A DNA stretch of 64,000 bases from Globodera rostochiensis (GCA_018350325.1 JAEVLN010000039.1:248001-312000); one strand, 5' to 3'; counted from the first letter of the stretch, positions 11,160-22,949 are shown. Numbers and translations are program-made. Notes: a model not told the origin generated them from the sequence alone.

Positions 11160-12195
11160 GAGAATCACTCTCCTCCCCCACCCACCCCAACTGAAAATGA
11201 TCGACACAAAAGACTCAAATTTGTTGCGGAAACACCGGGTTGTCCCTTACGAGAAATCGGATCAAACCTCCAAAAGGGTTCCAACCGCAAGTCATTGACC
11301 AACCAAATGAGAAGAACAACCGAACGCGGATCAATACTTTGGTACGACAACGGAATGATCGTCGGGTGTCTGATCGGAAAGGGGTTCGGCATGGACCAAA
11401 GGGATGGGGGGAGACCAAGAATGCATGTAGAAGTATTACAGGACGAAGTGGACTCGGAATTCCAACAATGGCATTTGGAGGAGTTGATGCAAGGGGCGAG
11501 TATGGGAGGAAGTCCACTCAAATGTTGCATAAGAGTTGAGAAGGGCCTACTCGGGATAAGTCCCGTACAAAACTAACCTGCACAGCAGCAGCTGATTCAG
11601 GACAGCAGGGGCCTTCCCTTTCAGGAGGAAGGAGGACCATCCACTTCATCCACAACAATGTGCATAAGAGGACAGCATATGGCCATAGCTCAGACAAATG
11701 CAATGGGGGAACGTCCGGAACCGGACCCACAGATACGACCGAAGTCGCAACACGACAAGTGGGGATGGCTGCGCCACCGGTTCAGTGGCGATTCGGCATG
11801 GGATGGGCGATGAACGCATTCAAATGGACCCAAATGCGCAGTTCTACAAAGGGAGCCTTTCAAACGAGCTCGATCCCGGACAACGACGGCTTTGTCCGTG
11901 CCCCTCGAAACCCTCCACCACCCCTTGTCCATCCCCCAAGCATCCGACGTGAACTTCTCCGCAGGCTGTCCCAAAAACGCGACCATTTCTTCGACATTGG
12001 TAAACTACTGGCCCGGTCCAACCCCGCACTGGCGCACGCCTTCTACTCCACCGAAGTGTCTTCTCAACCTTCCTGTGCCTCGCAATATATAAGGGGAACG
12101 GCGGAGTGGCTGTATCGGTGCCCCCGGAGTGTCATCGCGAATTATTCAATTTTATCGGATCCAAAATATTCATGGACGCGTAAAATGTATTAGAA
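11160..12195. other. GC-rich block of unknown origin
   Basis: Base composition changes sharply to GC-rich compared with the surrounding ~30% GC sequence. Open frames occur on both strands: plus 11295-11576 beginning MTNQMRRTTERGSILWYDNG, and plus 11660-12193 beginning MHKRTAYGHSSDKCNGGTSG. I recognise no domain. A TATATAAGGGG motif near 12086-12096 could belong to an LTR. It may be part of a retroelement or transferred segment inserted between SHM fragments; evidence is compositional only. Confidence 0.4.
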
Positions 12196-12258
12196 CCGCG
12201 TTCTGCTGCAACCGAAGAAATAGAGTTTTAGTGTTTTTCCAAATCATTGACCCTTCAT

Positions 12259-13218
12259 TCAAACACTGCCCGAATTCGAGTTCCCAATTTGCTGAACATT
12301 TGCCGCGGCATTCTCTTCCACAGAATGTCCATTGACAGAATTTGGATGAAATTGCTGTCGTTTAAATTGGGTTTTCCATCTAAACAAAGTTCTTTTCCCA
12401 ATTTTCAACATTTTGGCAATGTTCCCAACACTAATCTGAGGATTTTGGTCCTTAGTTTCATAATAACGTTTCATTAATTCCTTTTGTTTGCAGTGGGAGT
12501 GTTTATTTGCTGCTGTAAAAGAATTTTAATTAATAAAAAGAAATAATTAAATTGAGCTCGAAATACTCACTGGTTTGGCCAAGTTCACGTTTCCATTTAT
12601 AAATTGTTTTAAAACTGAGGCCCAACTCTTTTGCGACAGTTTTATCTAATTCATTTTGAGAGTTTTTGAGTCCGGCCCGCATTAACTCGGCTTTTTTTGA
12701 TTAAATTTCTCTATCAAATTTTGTCGTTCTTCTTTTTTATTGAACATTTTTCCACGTATGCCTAATTCTTTTTTCCATTTATATATTTTTATTCGATTGG
12801 CTTTTAAATGTTTAGCTATTTTCCTTTCAGTTTGAGTTTTTTGAATATTTTCCTTTTTGCTTAAATTCGTCTTTCATTGCGTGGAATTTGGCGATAATTT
12901 TACGTTTCCGCTCATCTTCTTCTGTTCATCACCATTTTTGGCATTATCAGAATGATCAGACTCTGTGAGAGGAGGATTCTGATCAGTTGAATTGGATTCA
13001 ATTTGTCCAATTTGGGTGTTCTGCCGGTCGATTTGGTGATGGACATTTTGTCCAAAGTTTGTTGGCGCCGGTGTTTTCAAATCTTCGGCCTCATCTTTGT
13101 CCCACCAGCCTTCTCCGAATATTTCATCGAATGTTTTAAGCTCCAATTTTACGGATTCGGCTTTGTCCATTAAATTTGTTGCGAATGATAACACCAAAAT
13201 TATCCAAAAATATTTCAT
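12259..13218 (-). pseudogene. SHM copy 5, multiple frameshifts
   Basis: The ATG at 13218 opens a good signal peptide (MKYFWIILVLSFATNLMDKAES), then TFDEIFGEGWWD and one GQIESNSTDQ unit. The frame is lost near 12920, where GAACAGAAGAAGATGAG has an indel relative to copies 8 and 17. A deletion near 12850 removes the KGKY...EW stretch. Another single-base loss occurs near 12690, in TTTAATCAAAAAAAGCC. The intron signals and exon 2 (12259-12512, MKRYYETKDQNPQISVGNIAKMLKIG...) remain readable. A truncated secreted peptide of about 114 aa could still be made, but it would lack all HTH modules. Confidence 0.8.
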
Positions 13219-13823
13219 TTATTTCGGCAAAATAACCTCAGAATTTTTTAATAGTATTAATAAATATAATTTAGCTTTGGCAAAAAAATGATTGAAAGTA
13301 ATAAATGACAGCCAACAATTGATGGGCATTCATATAAAATCATGTTCTTTAATAATATATTTAAATAATTGCTTAACCAAATCAATAATATTTTCCAACT
13401 AATAATCATACTTTTTACAAATGGCGATCGATAAATATATATGATATAATATGTATTTTTCAAATCTTTTAAGCTCAGAATTCTTTTTTTTACATTTGGC
13501 TATTCCCAATCGATCGCTATTTTTTGAGAATTATTTACGGATGTCAGAAATATTTTTTGGGTGAAATAATTATTAAAGAAAATGATTAAAATGAATGTTC
13601 ACTAACAAGTCCCAAAATACTTCCAAAATTTTCATTATGTTTTTTATCAATTGTTTGTATTTCTGTTTTTTTGTGCATTTTTGTGTTTTTCGTGTTTTAT
13701 AGACCAAAAGAAAATGTTGCGAGGTATAAATTATTAATTATTTAGCAAGTATTTTAAGTAAATCTCATTTGTCAAAAAATATTAAAATCATCAGATGCCA
13801 AATCGTTTTTTCCAATTTATTGA

Positions 13824-14878
13824 TCATTCATTCAAATACTCTCCGAATTTGAGTTCCGAATTCGAGTTCTCAATTTCTTGAACATTTGCCGTTGCATTTT
13901 CTTCCACAGAATACCCATTGACAGAATTTGGATGAAATTGCTGTCGTATAAATTGTCTCTTCCAATTAACCAAAGTGCGTGATCCAATTTTGAAAATTTT
14001 GGCAATGTCCCCGTCATTAATTTTAAGGTTTTGGCCCTTAATTTCATAATAACGTTTCATCAATTCCTTTTGTTCGCTGTGGGAGTATTTCTTTGGTTCT
14101 GAAAAGAATTTTAATTAATTTAAATATAAATAAATTAATAAAAGAAATACTCACTGGTTTGGCCAAGTTCACGTTTCCAATTGTAAATTGTTACAAAACT
14201 GATGCCCAACTCTTTTGCGACAGTTTCATTTATTTGATTTGAATAAGAGTTTTTGAATCCGGCCCGCTTTAACTCGGCTTTCATTTGATCAAATTTCTCT
14301 ACCAAATGTTTACGTTCTTCTTTATTATAGGACACTTTTTGATTAATACCAAATTCTTTTTTCCATTTATATATTTTTGAGCGACTGACTTTTAAAAGTT
14401 TAGCAATTTTTTCCTCAATTTGATACCATTCTTTTGCCGAATACTTTCCTTTTTGCTTAAATTCGTCTTTCATTTCGTGGAATTTGTCGATAATTTTACG
14501 TTTTTGATCATTTTCAGCAATATTTTCGGTTGAAGAAACTTTGTTCTGTTCTTCACCATTTTTGGCATTATCAGAGTGATCAGACGCTGTGAGAGGAGGA
14601 TTTTGATCAGTTGAATTGGGTTCAATTTGTCCAAGCTGATCAGTTGAATTGGGTTCAATTTGTCCAATTTGGGTGTTCTGCCGGTCGATTTGGTGATGGA
14701 CATTTTGTCCAAAGTTTGTTGGCGCAGGCGTTTTCAAATCTTCGGCTTCATCTTTGTCCCACCAGCCTTCTCCGAATATTTCATCAAATGTTTTAAGCTC
14801 CAATTTTACGGATTCGGCTTTGTCCAATGAATTTGTTGCGAAGAATGACAGAAAAATTAAAATAGAATATTTTTCCAT
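13824..14878 (-). CDS. SHM copy 4: secreted protein with three HTH modules
   Basis: Exons 14155-14878 and 13824-14098, minus strand, phase-1 intron; 332 aa. The signal peptide is MEKYSILIFLSFFATNS. It has two GQIEPNSTDQ units. HTH cores are IAKLLKVSRSKIYKWKKEF, TVAKELGISFVTIYNWKRE and DIAKIFKIGSRTLVNWKRQ. The tail is longer than in other copies (NSNSELKFGEYLNE) because the usual stop is passed. I chose the ATG at 14878, not the in-frame ATG at 14974, because the former starts the signal peptide conserved in all paralogues. It is the intact twin of copy 3 in a recent direct duplication. Confidence 0.87.
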
Positions 14879-15061
14879 TTTATTAAGGGCAAAATAAACT
14901 CTGAATTTAGGGACATATATATAAAATTCAATTAATTTTATATTAAACAGAAACGATATGAGAAAATTTGTCAATTATTTTTGTGTTAAAGACAAATTTT
15001 CAAAGAATAATAAATTTTTACAAATTTTTACTAATATTAATAAATATATTTAGCTGACATA

Positions 15062-15097
15062 AAAAAATTATTGATAGTAATAAATGGCAGCCCACAA
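15062..15097 (-). promoter_or_regulatory. Conserved SHM upstream block (copy 4)
   Basis: AATTATTGATAGTAATAAAT followed by GGCAGCCCACAACTG is the reverse complement of the copy-2 block, again about 185-220 bp before the ATG. A TGGCAT (ATGCCA on the gene strand) follows at about 15132. Confidence 0.45.
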
Positions 15098-15639
15098 CTG
15101 AAATGGGCTTTTATTCATATAAAATATTCCCTGGCATCTCATAATTTTTTTTTGTTTGAACCGGGACCAAATCAATATTCCTGACATTTCCTAAATAATT
15201 TCTTAAATAATATTCATTTTATAAAAATAAGAATCGATTGTGAATATTAAAATTAAAAATTATTTTAAAATAATTTTAATGAATTGGCTCTGTAGGAAAA
15301 ACGACATTTCGCTATAGATAAAAATTGGGGGTAAACCCAACTCTTCCCCAATCAAGATTGGGGCAATAAGTTGCTTCAACCATAACCGATTCAGAAATAG
15401 TAAGCTAACAGTTAAGCTTTGTGATTGGACAAATATCAAAAAAAAAATTATCGTTAGAAAACCCCCAAAAATCAGAATTTTACTCAAGTGTTAAGGCCAT
15501 AACTTTTTTGATATTTGTCCAATAACAAAGCTTTAATATAATGTTAGCTTTATTGTTAAGAATTTCTGAATAGCAAGTTATTGCCTCGATCTTGCTTGGG
15601 GATGCGTTGGGCTCCTCCAACTTGCGAATTCTTCAAACG

Positions 15640-16005
15640 AAAAACTTTTAAATCCAAAAAATGAGCGAAAAAATTTAATAGAGAAATTTGATCAGAGAAA
15701 AGCCGAGTTAAAGCGGGCCGGATTCAAAAACGCTTATTCAAATCAAATTGATGAAACTGCGCAAAAGAATTGGGCCTTAATTTTGCAACAATTTACAGGT
15801 GGAAAAAAGAACTTGGCAAAACCGGTGAGTATTTTGAACCCTATTTATTTTTATTATCTTTTACAGCATCAAACCATAAACACTCCCACAGCAAACAAAA
15901 TGAATTAATGAAACGTTATTATGAAATTAAGGACAAAAATCCTAATATTAGAGGCGAGGACATTGCAGAAAATGTTCAAAATTGGAAGACGCACTTTGTA
16001 TAGTT
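15640..16005 (+). pseudogene. SHM copy 6, 5'-truncated and frameshifted
   Basis: It starts abruptly inside module 2 (GAGCGAAAAAATTTAATAGAG). A base is missing in GAAACTGCGCAAAAG where paralogues have GAAACTGTCGCAAAAG. The donor ACCGGTGAGT and acceptor TTTTACAG are kept. Exon 2 begins SNHKHSHSKQNELMKRYYEI and is frameshifted at GCAGAAAATGTTC within the third HTH. There is no signal peptide or promoter. Confidence 0.8.
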
Positions 16006-16199
16006 ATCTAAACCCACTGAGGAGACCACTCGGCGGCCAAAAGGGAGTAAAAAATGTTTTGACATTTTTCTGATCATCCGGTTCTAAAGAAGCGACCGGA
16101 AATGTTTACTATGGGAAATAAACGTCAGCATTATTGATTTTGAGTGACGCCAACGAATTTATTAATTGCATATTTATTTGGGCTAAAAATGATAATTTT

Positions 16200-16560
16200 A
16201 TTTATTTTCTTGTGCATTTTCCAGTTTGATTTTCCCTTCTGGCACTTTTCCCCTTTGGCATTTTCGCGCTTTGGCTTTCCCCACATGGCATTTTCACCTT
16301 TTGGCACTTTTTCACTTTGATTTTCATCTTATGGCATTTACTTCTTGATTTCCCTTCGGGCACTTTCCATCTTTTCACTTTTCCCTCTTTTCACTTTTCC
16401 CTCTCTTGGTGTTTTCCCCTTTTGGCATTTTCACCTTTTGGCACTTTTCCCTCTCTTCCTTTCTTCCCTCACCCACATTCTCTCTTCTTTTCCTCACTTC
16501 CCTTCCTTTCTTTTCTTCTCCTTTCGTTCATCTTATTTTCGCACTGGTGTTCAATTTTAA
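16200..16560. repeat. Pyrimidine-rich TTTTGGCAYTTTYCCC low-complexity tract
   Basis: Degenerate tandem repetition of motifs such as CATTTTCACCTTTTGGCAC and TTTTCCCTCTTTTCAC, grading into CTTCCTTTCTTCCC. The plus-strand open frames across it are leucine-, phenylalanine- and serine-rich artefacts. A stranded SHM promoter fragment (TATATAAACGTTACTAAATTCAG) follows at 16826-16850 without a gene behind it. Confidence 0.7.
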
Positions 16561-17129
16561 CTTTGTTTCAAAATTTTTTAATAAAAAAATTTGCCTTTAA
16601 ACATTTTTTTATTTTGTTTTTTTTAATAAAAAAAAATGTGTTCAAAAAACTTTTAGTTTAATATTGAATAATTGAAAAAATCGTTTTAACATTCCGGAAT
16701 TGAATATACCAGGGACTCGATTGATTGTATCACTTATTTTTTCTTTACCAATGCCAAATCTCCTCATTCCTCTCTTTCTCCGGCAAACAAATTTTTCGTT
16801 AAAATTATAAAATTAATTGGGATTTTATATAAACGTTACTAAATTCAGTGGTTTTTGCCCAAATCCTCCAATTCTGATCAATAATTGGGTTGGCAGAAAT
16901 TGGAAAATGATGGCCCTTATTGATTTTGAATGACTTCAAATTATTTGGGCTAAAAAATTCACCATTTTATTTATTTTATTTCTTTTGTGAATATCTTTAT
17001 CTTAAAAAAATTAAGAATATTTTTGCAAGAAATTATTTAACATAAAAACAATTGACTAATTTTTGCAATTGAATTTTCCATTTAAATTATAAAATTAATT
17101 GGTAAATTCAGAGTTTTTTGCCTAATTAA

Positions 17130-18111
17130 ATGAAAAAGTTTTGTATTTTAATTTTGCTCTCATTTTTTGCAACAAATTCACTGGACAAAGCCGAATCCGT
17201 ACAATTGGAAGAATTGCCACTCCAAACATTTGACGAATTATTTGTAGATGAATGGTTGGACAAAGGTGAAGCCGAAGATTTGGGAAGGCCGTCAACAATC
17301 TTTGAACAAAATGTCCATCACCAAATCGACCGGCAGAACGCCCAAATTGGACAAATTGAACCCAATTCAACTGATCAGAATCCTCCTCTCACAGAATCTG
17401 ATCACTCTGATAATGCCAAAAGTGGCGAAGAACAGAACGATATTGCCGAAGATGAGCGAAAACGTAAAATTATTGACAAATTCCACGCAATGAAAGACGA
17501 ATTTAAGCAAAAAGGAAAATATTCAACAAAAGAAAGAACTCTAATTGAAGTGAAAATTGCTAAACATCTAAAAGTCAATCGCACAAAAATATTTGAATGG
17601 AAAAAAGAATTAGGCATAAGTGGAAAACCCAATGAAAAAGAAGAACGTAAACATTTTATAGAGAAATTTGATCAGAGAAAAGCCGAGTTACTGCGGGAGG
17701 GATTCAATAACTCATATCAAAATAAAATAAATGAAATTGCCGCAAAAGAGTTGGGCCTCGGATTTACAACAATTTACAGGTGGAAACGAAAACTTGGCCA
17801 AACCGGTGACTTTTTCAAGCCCAATTTTATTATTTATATTAATTAAAAATTCTTTTACAGCACCAAACCAAAAATACTCCCACAGCGAACAAAAAGAATT
17901 GATACAACATTATTATGAAATTAAGGACCAAAATCCTAAAATTAGTGACGGGGACATTGCCAAAATGTTGAAAATTGGAAAAGTAACTTTGTTTAGATGG
18001 AAAAAACAATTTAAACGACAGCAATTCCATCCAAATTCTGTCGATGGACATTCTGTGGAAGAGAATGCCGCAACAAATGTTCAGGAAATTTCAAATTCGG
18101 GAAATATTTGA
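17130..18111 (+). CDS. SHM copy 7: secreted protein with three HTH modules
   Basis: Exons 17130-17805 and 17861-18111; intron donor GTGACT (unlike GTGAGT elsewhere), acceptor TTTTACAG; 308 aa. The signal peptide MKKFCILILLSFFATNS has a basic N-region, unlike the MEEFW start of the others. One of the two conserved tryptophans in EWWD is Leu (DEWLDKG). A single GQIEPNSTDQ unit is present. HTH cores are IAKHLKVNRTKIFEWKKEL, AAKELGLGFTTIYRWKRKL and DIAKMLKIGKVTLFRWKKQ. The tail ends NVQEISNSGNI. No internal stops or frameshifts. The weaker donor is the only doubt. Confidence 0.85.
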
Positions 18112-18397
18112 ATGGCCGGCCAGTGTTTGAAAAAACCCCAAATAACGATTTTTTATATTTTTTGGTTTCTCCGCAACAGATCATTGTTCTTTTGTTTTAT
18201 ATACTGATAAAACGTAGAATTTACATTGTGTCAATTGATATTTCTTGTAATTCAAGTACGAGATAGCTTTATTCAAAAAAGTAACATTTCCGCTGTTTTT
18301 GGTTTTAAACTAGATTGGCTATCAGGTGGCCACACCCAAAAAGCAGGATTAGCAACTGGAAAAGCAGGAATATTTTATATTTTATCTTTAATTTGGT

Positions 18398-18487
18398 AAA
18401 AATGCTATCGTTTACATTGTTTTTTCGATCTACGCAAAGTGCTGATCCAATTTTCAACATTTTAACAATCTCCGCATTACTTAATCG
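18398..18487 (-). pseudogene. Short SHM exon-2 fragment
   Basis: In plus-strand text, GCTATCGTTTACATTG...TCGATCTACGCAAAGTGCTGATCC...CAACATTTTAACAATCTCC matches the minus-strand exon-2 HTH region of copies such as copy 15 at about 70-80% by eye. It is only ~90 bp, with substitutions and no frame. Confidence 0.6.
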
Positions 18488-19079
18488 ATATCGCGGGGGA
18501 GAGGGTAAGCGGAGGAGGAGTCAGCGAGAGAGGGGTCCGCTAAGTGTGATTTTTTTGAATGACCAAACCAATATTGCGTTGCCACTGGTGAAGAGAGATG
18601 CCTTCGTGATTGCAAATCTCAACATTACGGGGTGGGAAAAGTATGACAGCCACATACAATTCCCTCCATTTACCTCAAATTGGTTTGGGGGTCAAATGGA
18701 GGCAGAGGTCCCTTCGTGCATTCAGCACATTGCCCCCCCCCCCGGATATGAGTTGGGCGGGGTTGAAGGTAATTTTTCATCCTATCGACCCACTCACTCA
18801 CTCATTTAAATTTTCCTATATTTTCATCATTTCCATTCACCCCCTCGATTTATGTTTAATTAATATTTTTAATTAGAAAAATACACAATTTCTATTTGAT
18901 TAAGCCCCACATTTTTTTAAATTTATCCGAATCTTTTTATTTATCATTTTATGCAAATTTTTAATCTCAATCATACCCTTTGAATTTTATGTTTGTATTT
19001 AAAAACTTGCAAATTTAAATAAAATAAATAATTGCTAAATTATCTTTTTTAAATATATTGCAAACAACGATGGATTGGC

Positions 19080-19690
19080 GGCCGACCAACACGAACAACA
19101 TGCACATCCCGGAGGACCTGGACAGCCTGGAAACTCTGGACAGCCCGGGTCATCGGGTAATTCGTGAAAAAAATTTTTTTAAAAAATATTTCAATTTTTT
19201 GATTTGAAATATAATTTAAATTAATGAATCATTTATAGAAATTGTTTTTATCGATATGTCACCAGTGCGCGAACCGCTTGGTCAACCTGGAAAACCCGGA
19301 TTTTTTAAAGAGCCCGCTTGTAGTGCAGTGGAAGAAGGTAAATTTAAAATTTTGATTTTAAAAATTCAAACTTTTAAAATTTTAAAAATTTTAATTTAAA
19401 ATTTTTTTTGGAAAGTTTGAAAATGATCAACCTGGAAAGCCTGGTCAGCCTTTATAGTGGAACAAGGTAACTTTATAGTTTTTTAAAATTTTTTTTAAAT
19501 TAATAATTTTAGTTAAAAAAATTTTTTATTTGCTGCCTTGATCAACACGCCCAGCATGGTGCGCCTGGTTAACCTGGTTTAAGAATTCGTTTTGGGTGAT
19601 GAACATGCTCAACTTGGACAACCCAAACAGCCTGGCTTCCTAGAAGAGCATGTTCAACTCGAAGAACCTGGACTCTGTTTAGTCGATCAT
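19080..19690 (+). pseudogene. Collagen-like Gly-X-Y relic in short exon-like islands
   Basis: Islands encoding Gly-X-Y or near it occur in series: PGGPGQPGNSGQPGSSG (about 19108-19160), LGQPGKPG (about 19278-19302), DQPGKPGQP (about 19424-19450), AQHGAPG (about 19548-19568) and QLGQPKQPG (about 19610-19640). They are separated by AT-rich spacers, and three islands end at GGTAA-type donors. Stops follow soon (QPL stop; APG stop PG), and no acceptors are clear, so it looks like a decayed collagen-type gene or repeat. Strand and family are inferred only from the Gly-X-Y pattern. Confidence 0.4.
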
Positions 19691-20727
19691 AAATAAACAT
19701 TTTGTAATTTAAATTTTAAATTTTAACAAATTAGATTTTTCAAACTTTAACAAAAAAAATATTTTTGCTTATCTTTAAGCCATTTTATTTGTTAGATCTC
19801 CGTTTTCGGGGATGAGAAAACCGAGGAACGGGGATACCCGTAAGGGAAAGGGCAAAATCCATTTTTAGGGGCGCACTGGCAACGGACGGTTGTGGCTCGC
19901 TTCAAAGAGGCCGTTATCAAAGCGCGGTAACAATACTGCGTTTTCTACAAAGTACATCTAAAAAAAGGACAAAATAAAAACAAAGACTGTTAGGAATATT
20001 TTTTAGGCGCGTATAATATAACGAATTTAATGTCAAAACGTTGGAAAATGTGGATTTGAAAGCCCAGATTCAAATCAATCAAAACCACTTTACTAGAGTC
20101 TTATATGCTGACACCTAATAGAACTTGATCAAAAATTCTTTAGGGACAGCAATCAAACCGGATTTTGAACCGGTTCAAATTTTAAAACCCATAGAGGGGA
20201 TTTTTTTGTCAAAATTTCTTGTAAATATTTTTAATTTTAAAAATTCTCTGAAAATATATTGGATGCGCTGAGAACATCGAATTTGTCAATAGGAAATAAA
20301 AATTTTTGTTAAAACTTCTTTCAAACATGCTTTCGAATGATATCAAAAATTGCTTGATTTGGTTAGCTTTGAAAGAAGTTATAACAAAATTTTAAAAAGC
20401 GCCCCATTTGCCTTTTTTACGAAACGACCCAGCACGCCCAGAGCTTAGGGGTTTATTAGGCTAAGGTCTAATGCTCCGTTTCCGGCATGTTTTACGCGCT
20501 GTATAACGATATTTTTTTTAAAATTCCAAAAAAAATTTTGCTTGGTAAAATTTCTATTTTTTTAATTTAATTCTAGGTGCTACCCTTCCAGGGAGTATAG
20601 GAAGTATTGAACAACCACTCCATTCTCTAGTGGGCTAGTTGCATTTATTTGGACGTGAGTCGGTAGCAGAATTTCAGTCCCCAAAATTTCACCCGAATTT
20701 TTGGATATCAAGATTCTGGGCCCACAA

Positions 20728-21143
20728 TCTATGGACGATTAGCTCAGATGTTTACTGAAATGCTCAAAGCAACGAACATATAAAATTTGCCAAATTATCA
20801 GTGTTTCCCGGCCCCATTTTTTAACGGTTCCACGGTTCCGGTTCCAAACCGGTTCCGATTTTTCGCGGTTCCGGTTGCAACCCGGTTTTTTCTATGTAAT
20901 TTGAATGAACCCTATTTCTTACATTTTTCTGATTTTAAAAAAATTTTTGGCCATATTAACAAATTTTTGGAATTTGAAAACGGAACCGTTGGAACCGGTT
21001 CCGGAACCGCGGAACCGTTAGAAAAAATGAGCCGGGAAAAACACTGATAATTTGGCAAATTTAATATATTCGATGCTTTGAGCAAAATAAAAGTATCAAT
21101 TACCAAGTTTCAGTAAACATCTGAGTTAATTGTCCATAGAGGA
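20728..21143. mobile_element. Foldback (inverted-repeat) element, about 415 bp
   Basis: The left arm begins CTATGGACGATTAGCTCAG, then ATGTTTACTGAAA, GCTCAAAGCAACGAACATAT and TTTGCCAAATTATCAGTG, then TTTCCCGGCCCCATTTTTT and AACGGTTCC. The right arm is its reverse complement with scattered mismatches and small indels. Arms are about 150-170 bp and include the AACCGGTTCCG palindromes near the centre. There is no coding capacity, so it is probably a MITE or foldback element. Confidence 0.8.
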
Positions 21144-21401
21144 GTTTTAGCTTTATAATGTAATTTATAAATATTTTTCTATTCAGAATCGATTGCAATT
21201 TTTATAAAATGACGATTATTATGTAGTAGGAAATGTCAGGAATATTGATTCAGACCCTTATTAAGGAATTATATGAATGCCCATTCAATTGCCGGCTGTC
21301 ACTATTACTTTCAATAATTTTTTTCTTAATGCTAATTACTATTTATTATTTTTAAAAAGTTGATTGTTTTATTATTCTTTATTTAAGAAATTTTTGATAA
21401 A

Positions 21402-22347
21402 ATGGAAGAATTCTGGATTTTAATTTTAATCTCATTATTTGCAACAAATTCACTCGACAAAGCCGAATCCGTAAAAGTAAAATTGGAGGAAACGCCACTC
21501 AAAACATTTGATGAAATATTCGGCGAAGGCTGGTGGGACAAAGGTGAAGCCGCCGAAGATTTGAAAATGCCGGCGCCAACAAACTTTGGACAAAATGTCC
21601 ATCACCAAATCGACCGGCAGAACACCCAATTTGGACAAATTGAACCCAATTCAACTGATCAGAATCCTCCTCTCACAGAGTCTGATCACTCTGATAATGA
21701 CAATTCAAGCGAAAATATTGCTGAAGATGAGCGTAAATGTAAAATTGTCGATAAATTCCACGCAATGAAAGACGAATTTAAGCAAAAAGGAAAATATTCA
21801 AAAAAAGAATGGAATCAAATTGAAAAGAAAATTGCAAAACATTTTAAAGTCAATCGTAAAAAAATATATGAATGGAAAAAAGAATTAGCATTAAGCCAAA
21901 GAAATCCAAAAAATGAGCGTAAACATTTGGTAGATAAATTTGATCAAATGAAAGCCGAGTTAAAGCGGGCAGGACTCAAACATTCTCAAAATTTAGATAA
22001 AATTGTCGCAAAAAAGTTGGGGCTAAGTGAAAGAACACTTTACAAGTGGAAAAGTGAACTTGTCGAAAGCAGTGAGTATTTTGAGCCTAAATTTATTAAT
22101 TAAAAATTCCTTTACAGAACCAAAACATATGTATTCCGACAGCGAACAAATGGAATTGATGAAACGTTATTATGAAATTAAGGACAAAAATCCAATTAGT
22201 GACGAGAACATTGCTAAAATGTTGAAAATTGGAACACGCACTTTGGTTTACTGGAAAAAGCAATTTAAACAGAAGCAATTGCATCAAAATTCTGTTGCCG
22301 CGGCAAATGTTCAGGAAATCGGGATTTCGAATTCGGGGAGCATTTGA
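21402..22347 (+). CDS. SHM copy 8: secreted protein with three HTH modules, short tail
   Basis: Exons 21402-22071 and 22118-22347; intron GTGAGT...TTTACAG, phase 1; 299 aa. The signal peptide is MEEFWILILISLFATNS; the acidic part is TFDEIFGEGWWDKGEAAED; one GQIEPNSTDQ unit is present. HTH cores are IAKHFKVNRKKIYEWKKEL, VAKKLGLSERTLYKWKSEL and NIAKMLKIGTRTLVYWKKQ. The exon-2 tail has an in-frame deletion: DGHSVEEN is missing, so QNSV joins AAANVQEIG directly. A NAK segment is also absent before the NSSENIAEDE linker. Reading frame is intact throughout. Confidence 0.86.
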
Positions 22348-22849
22348 ATGAATGGTCAATGATCGAATGCCTGCCGATGAGAGCAGACATCCTAACACCG
22401 ACCCCGAAATTATTTGAAAAAACCCACACCGACCTCGCCGTTTCATAAATTTTACATTTTTAATTTTCGACAAAACAAAGTCCATCACGACAACTAGAAA
22501 AAAAGCCTGCCCAAACCCCTCAAACAAAAAAACTTTTAAAAAAAAAATTCTACAGAAAAGTTAATTAGAATTCCAACTACTCACTTAAACGCCTTATAAC
22601 TGATCGCTGTGATCATTATTGGGTTACCGTTCTATTCCCCACCTCTTAGTCACGGCCCGAGTCGGGGTAAGGCACGCCATTGTACCCCCCGAATGCTCGA
22701 ATGAATATTTGCGGAACACCCTTGGGTTTATTGGGACGGGGTTGGCGGCCCCAGTGGGCACGTTATTATCAGAAGCCGGCCTGCCCATTCCAAATAGGCA
22801 CGGTTTTTCTCCCTCGTACAGCAATTTGGTTTTTTTTAAATTTTCGTTC

Positions 22850-22937
22850 ACTGTCGGATTGTCCTCACTGTCGGATTGTCCTCACTGTCGGATTGTCCAC
22901 TGTCGGATTGTCCACTGTCGGATTGTCCACTGTCGAA
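22850..22937. repeat. Short tandem repeat CACTGTCGGATTGTC
   Basis: Six direct copies of a 15-18 bp unit CACTGTCGGATTGTC(CT) in tandem. The ORFs running through it (DCPHCRIV, VGLSTVGLS) are repeat translations. Confidence 0.85.
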
Positions 22938-22949
22938 ATTCCACTTCTG

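Noticed and set aside
14879..14974. Upstream in-frame ATG for SHM copy 4 (and 9730 for copy 3)
   Set aside because: The extension would bury the signal peptide behind 32 residues encoded by the TATA-box region; the ATG of MEKYS/MEEFW is conserved in all paralogues.
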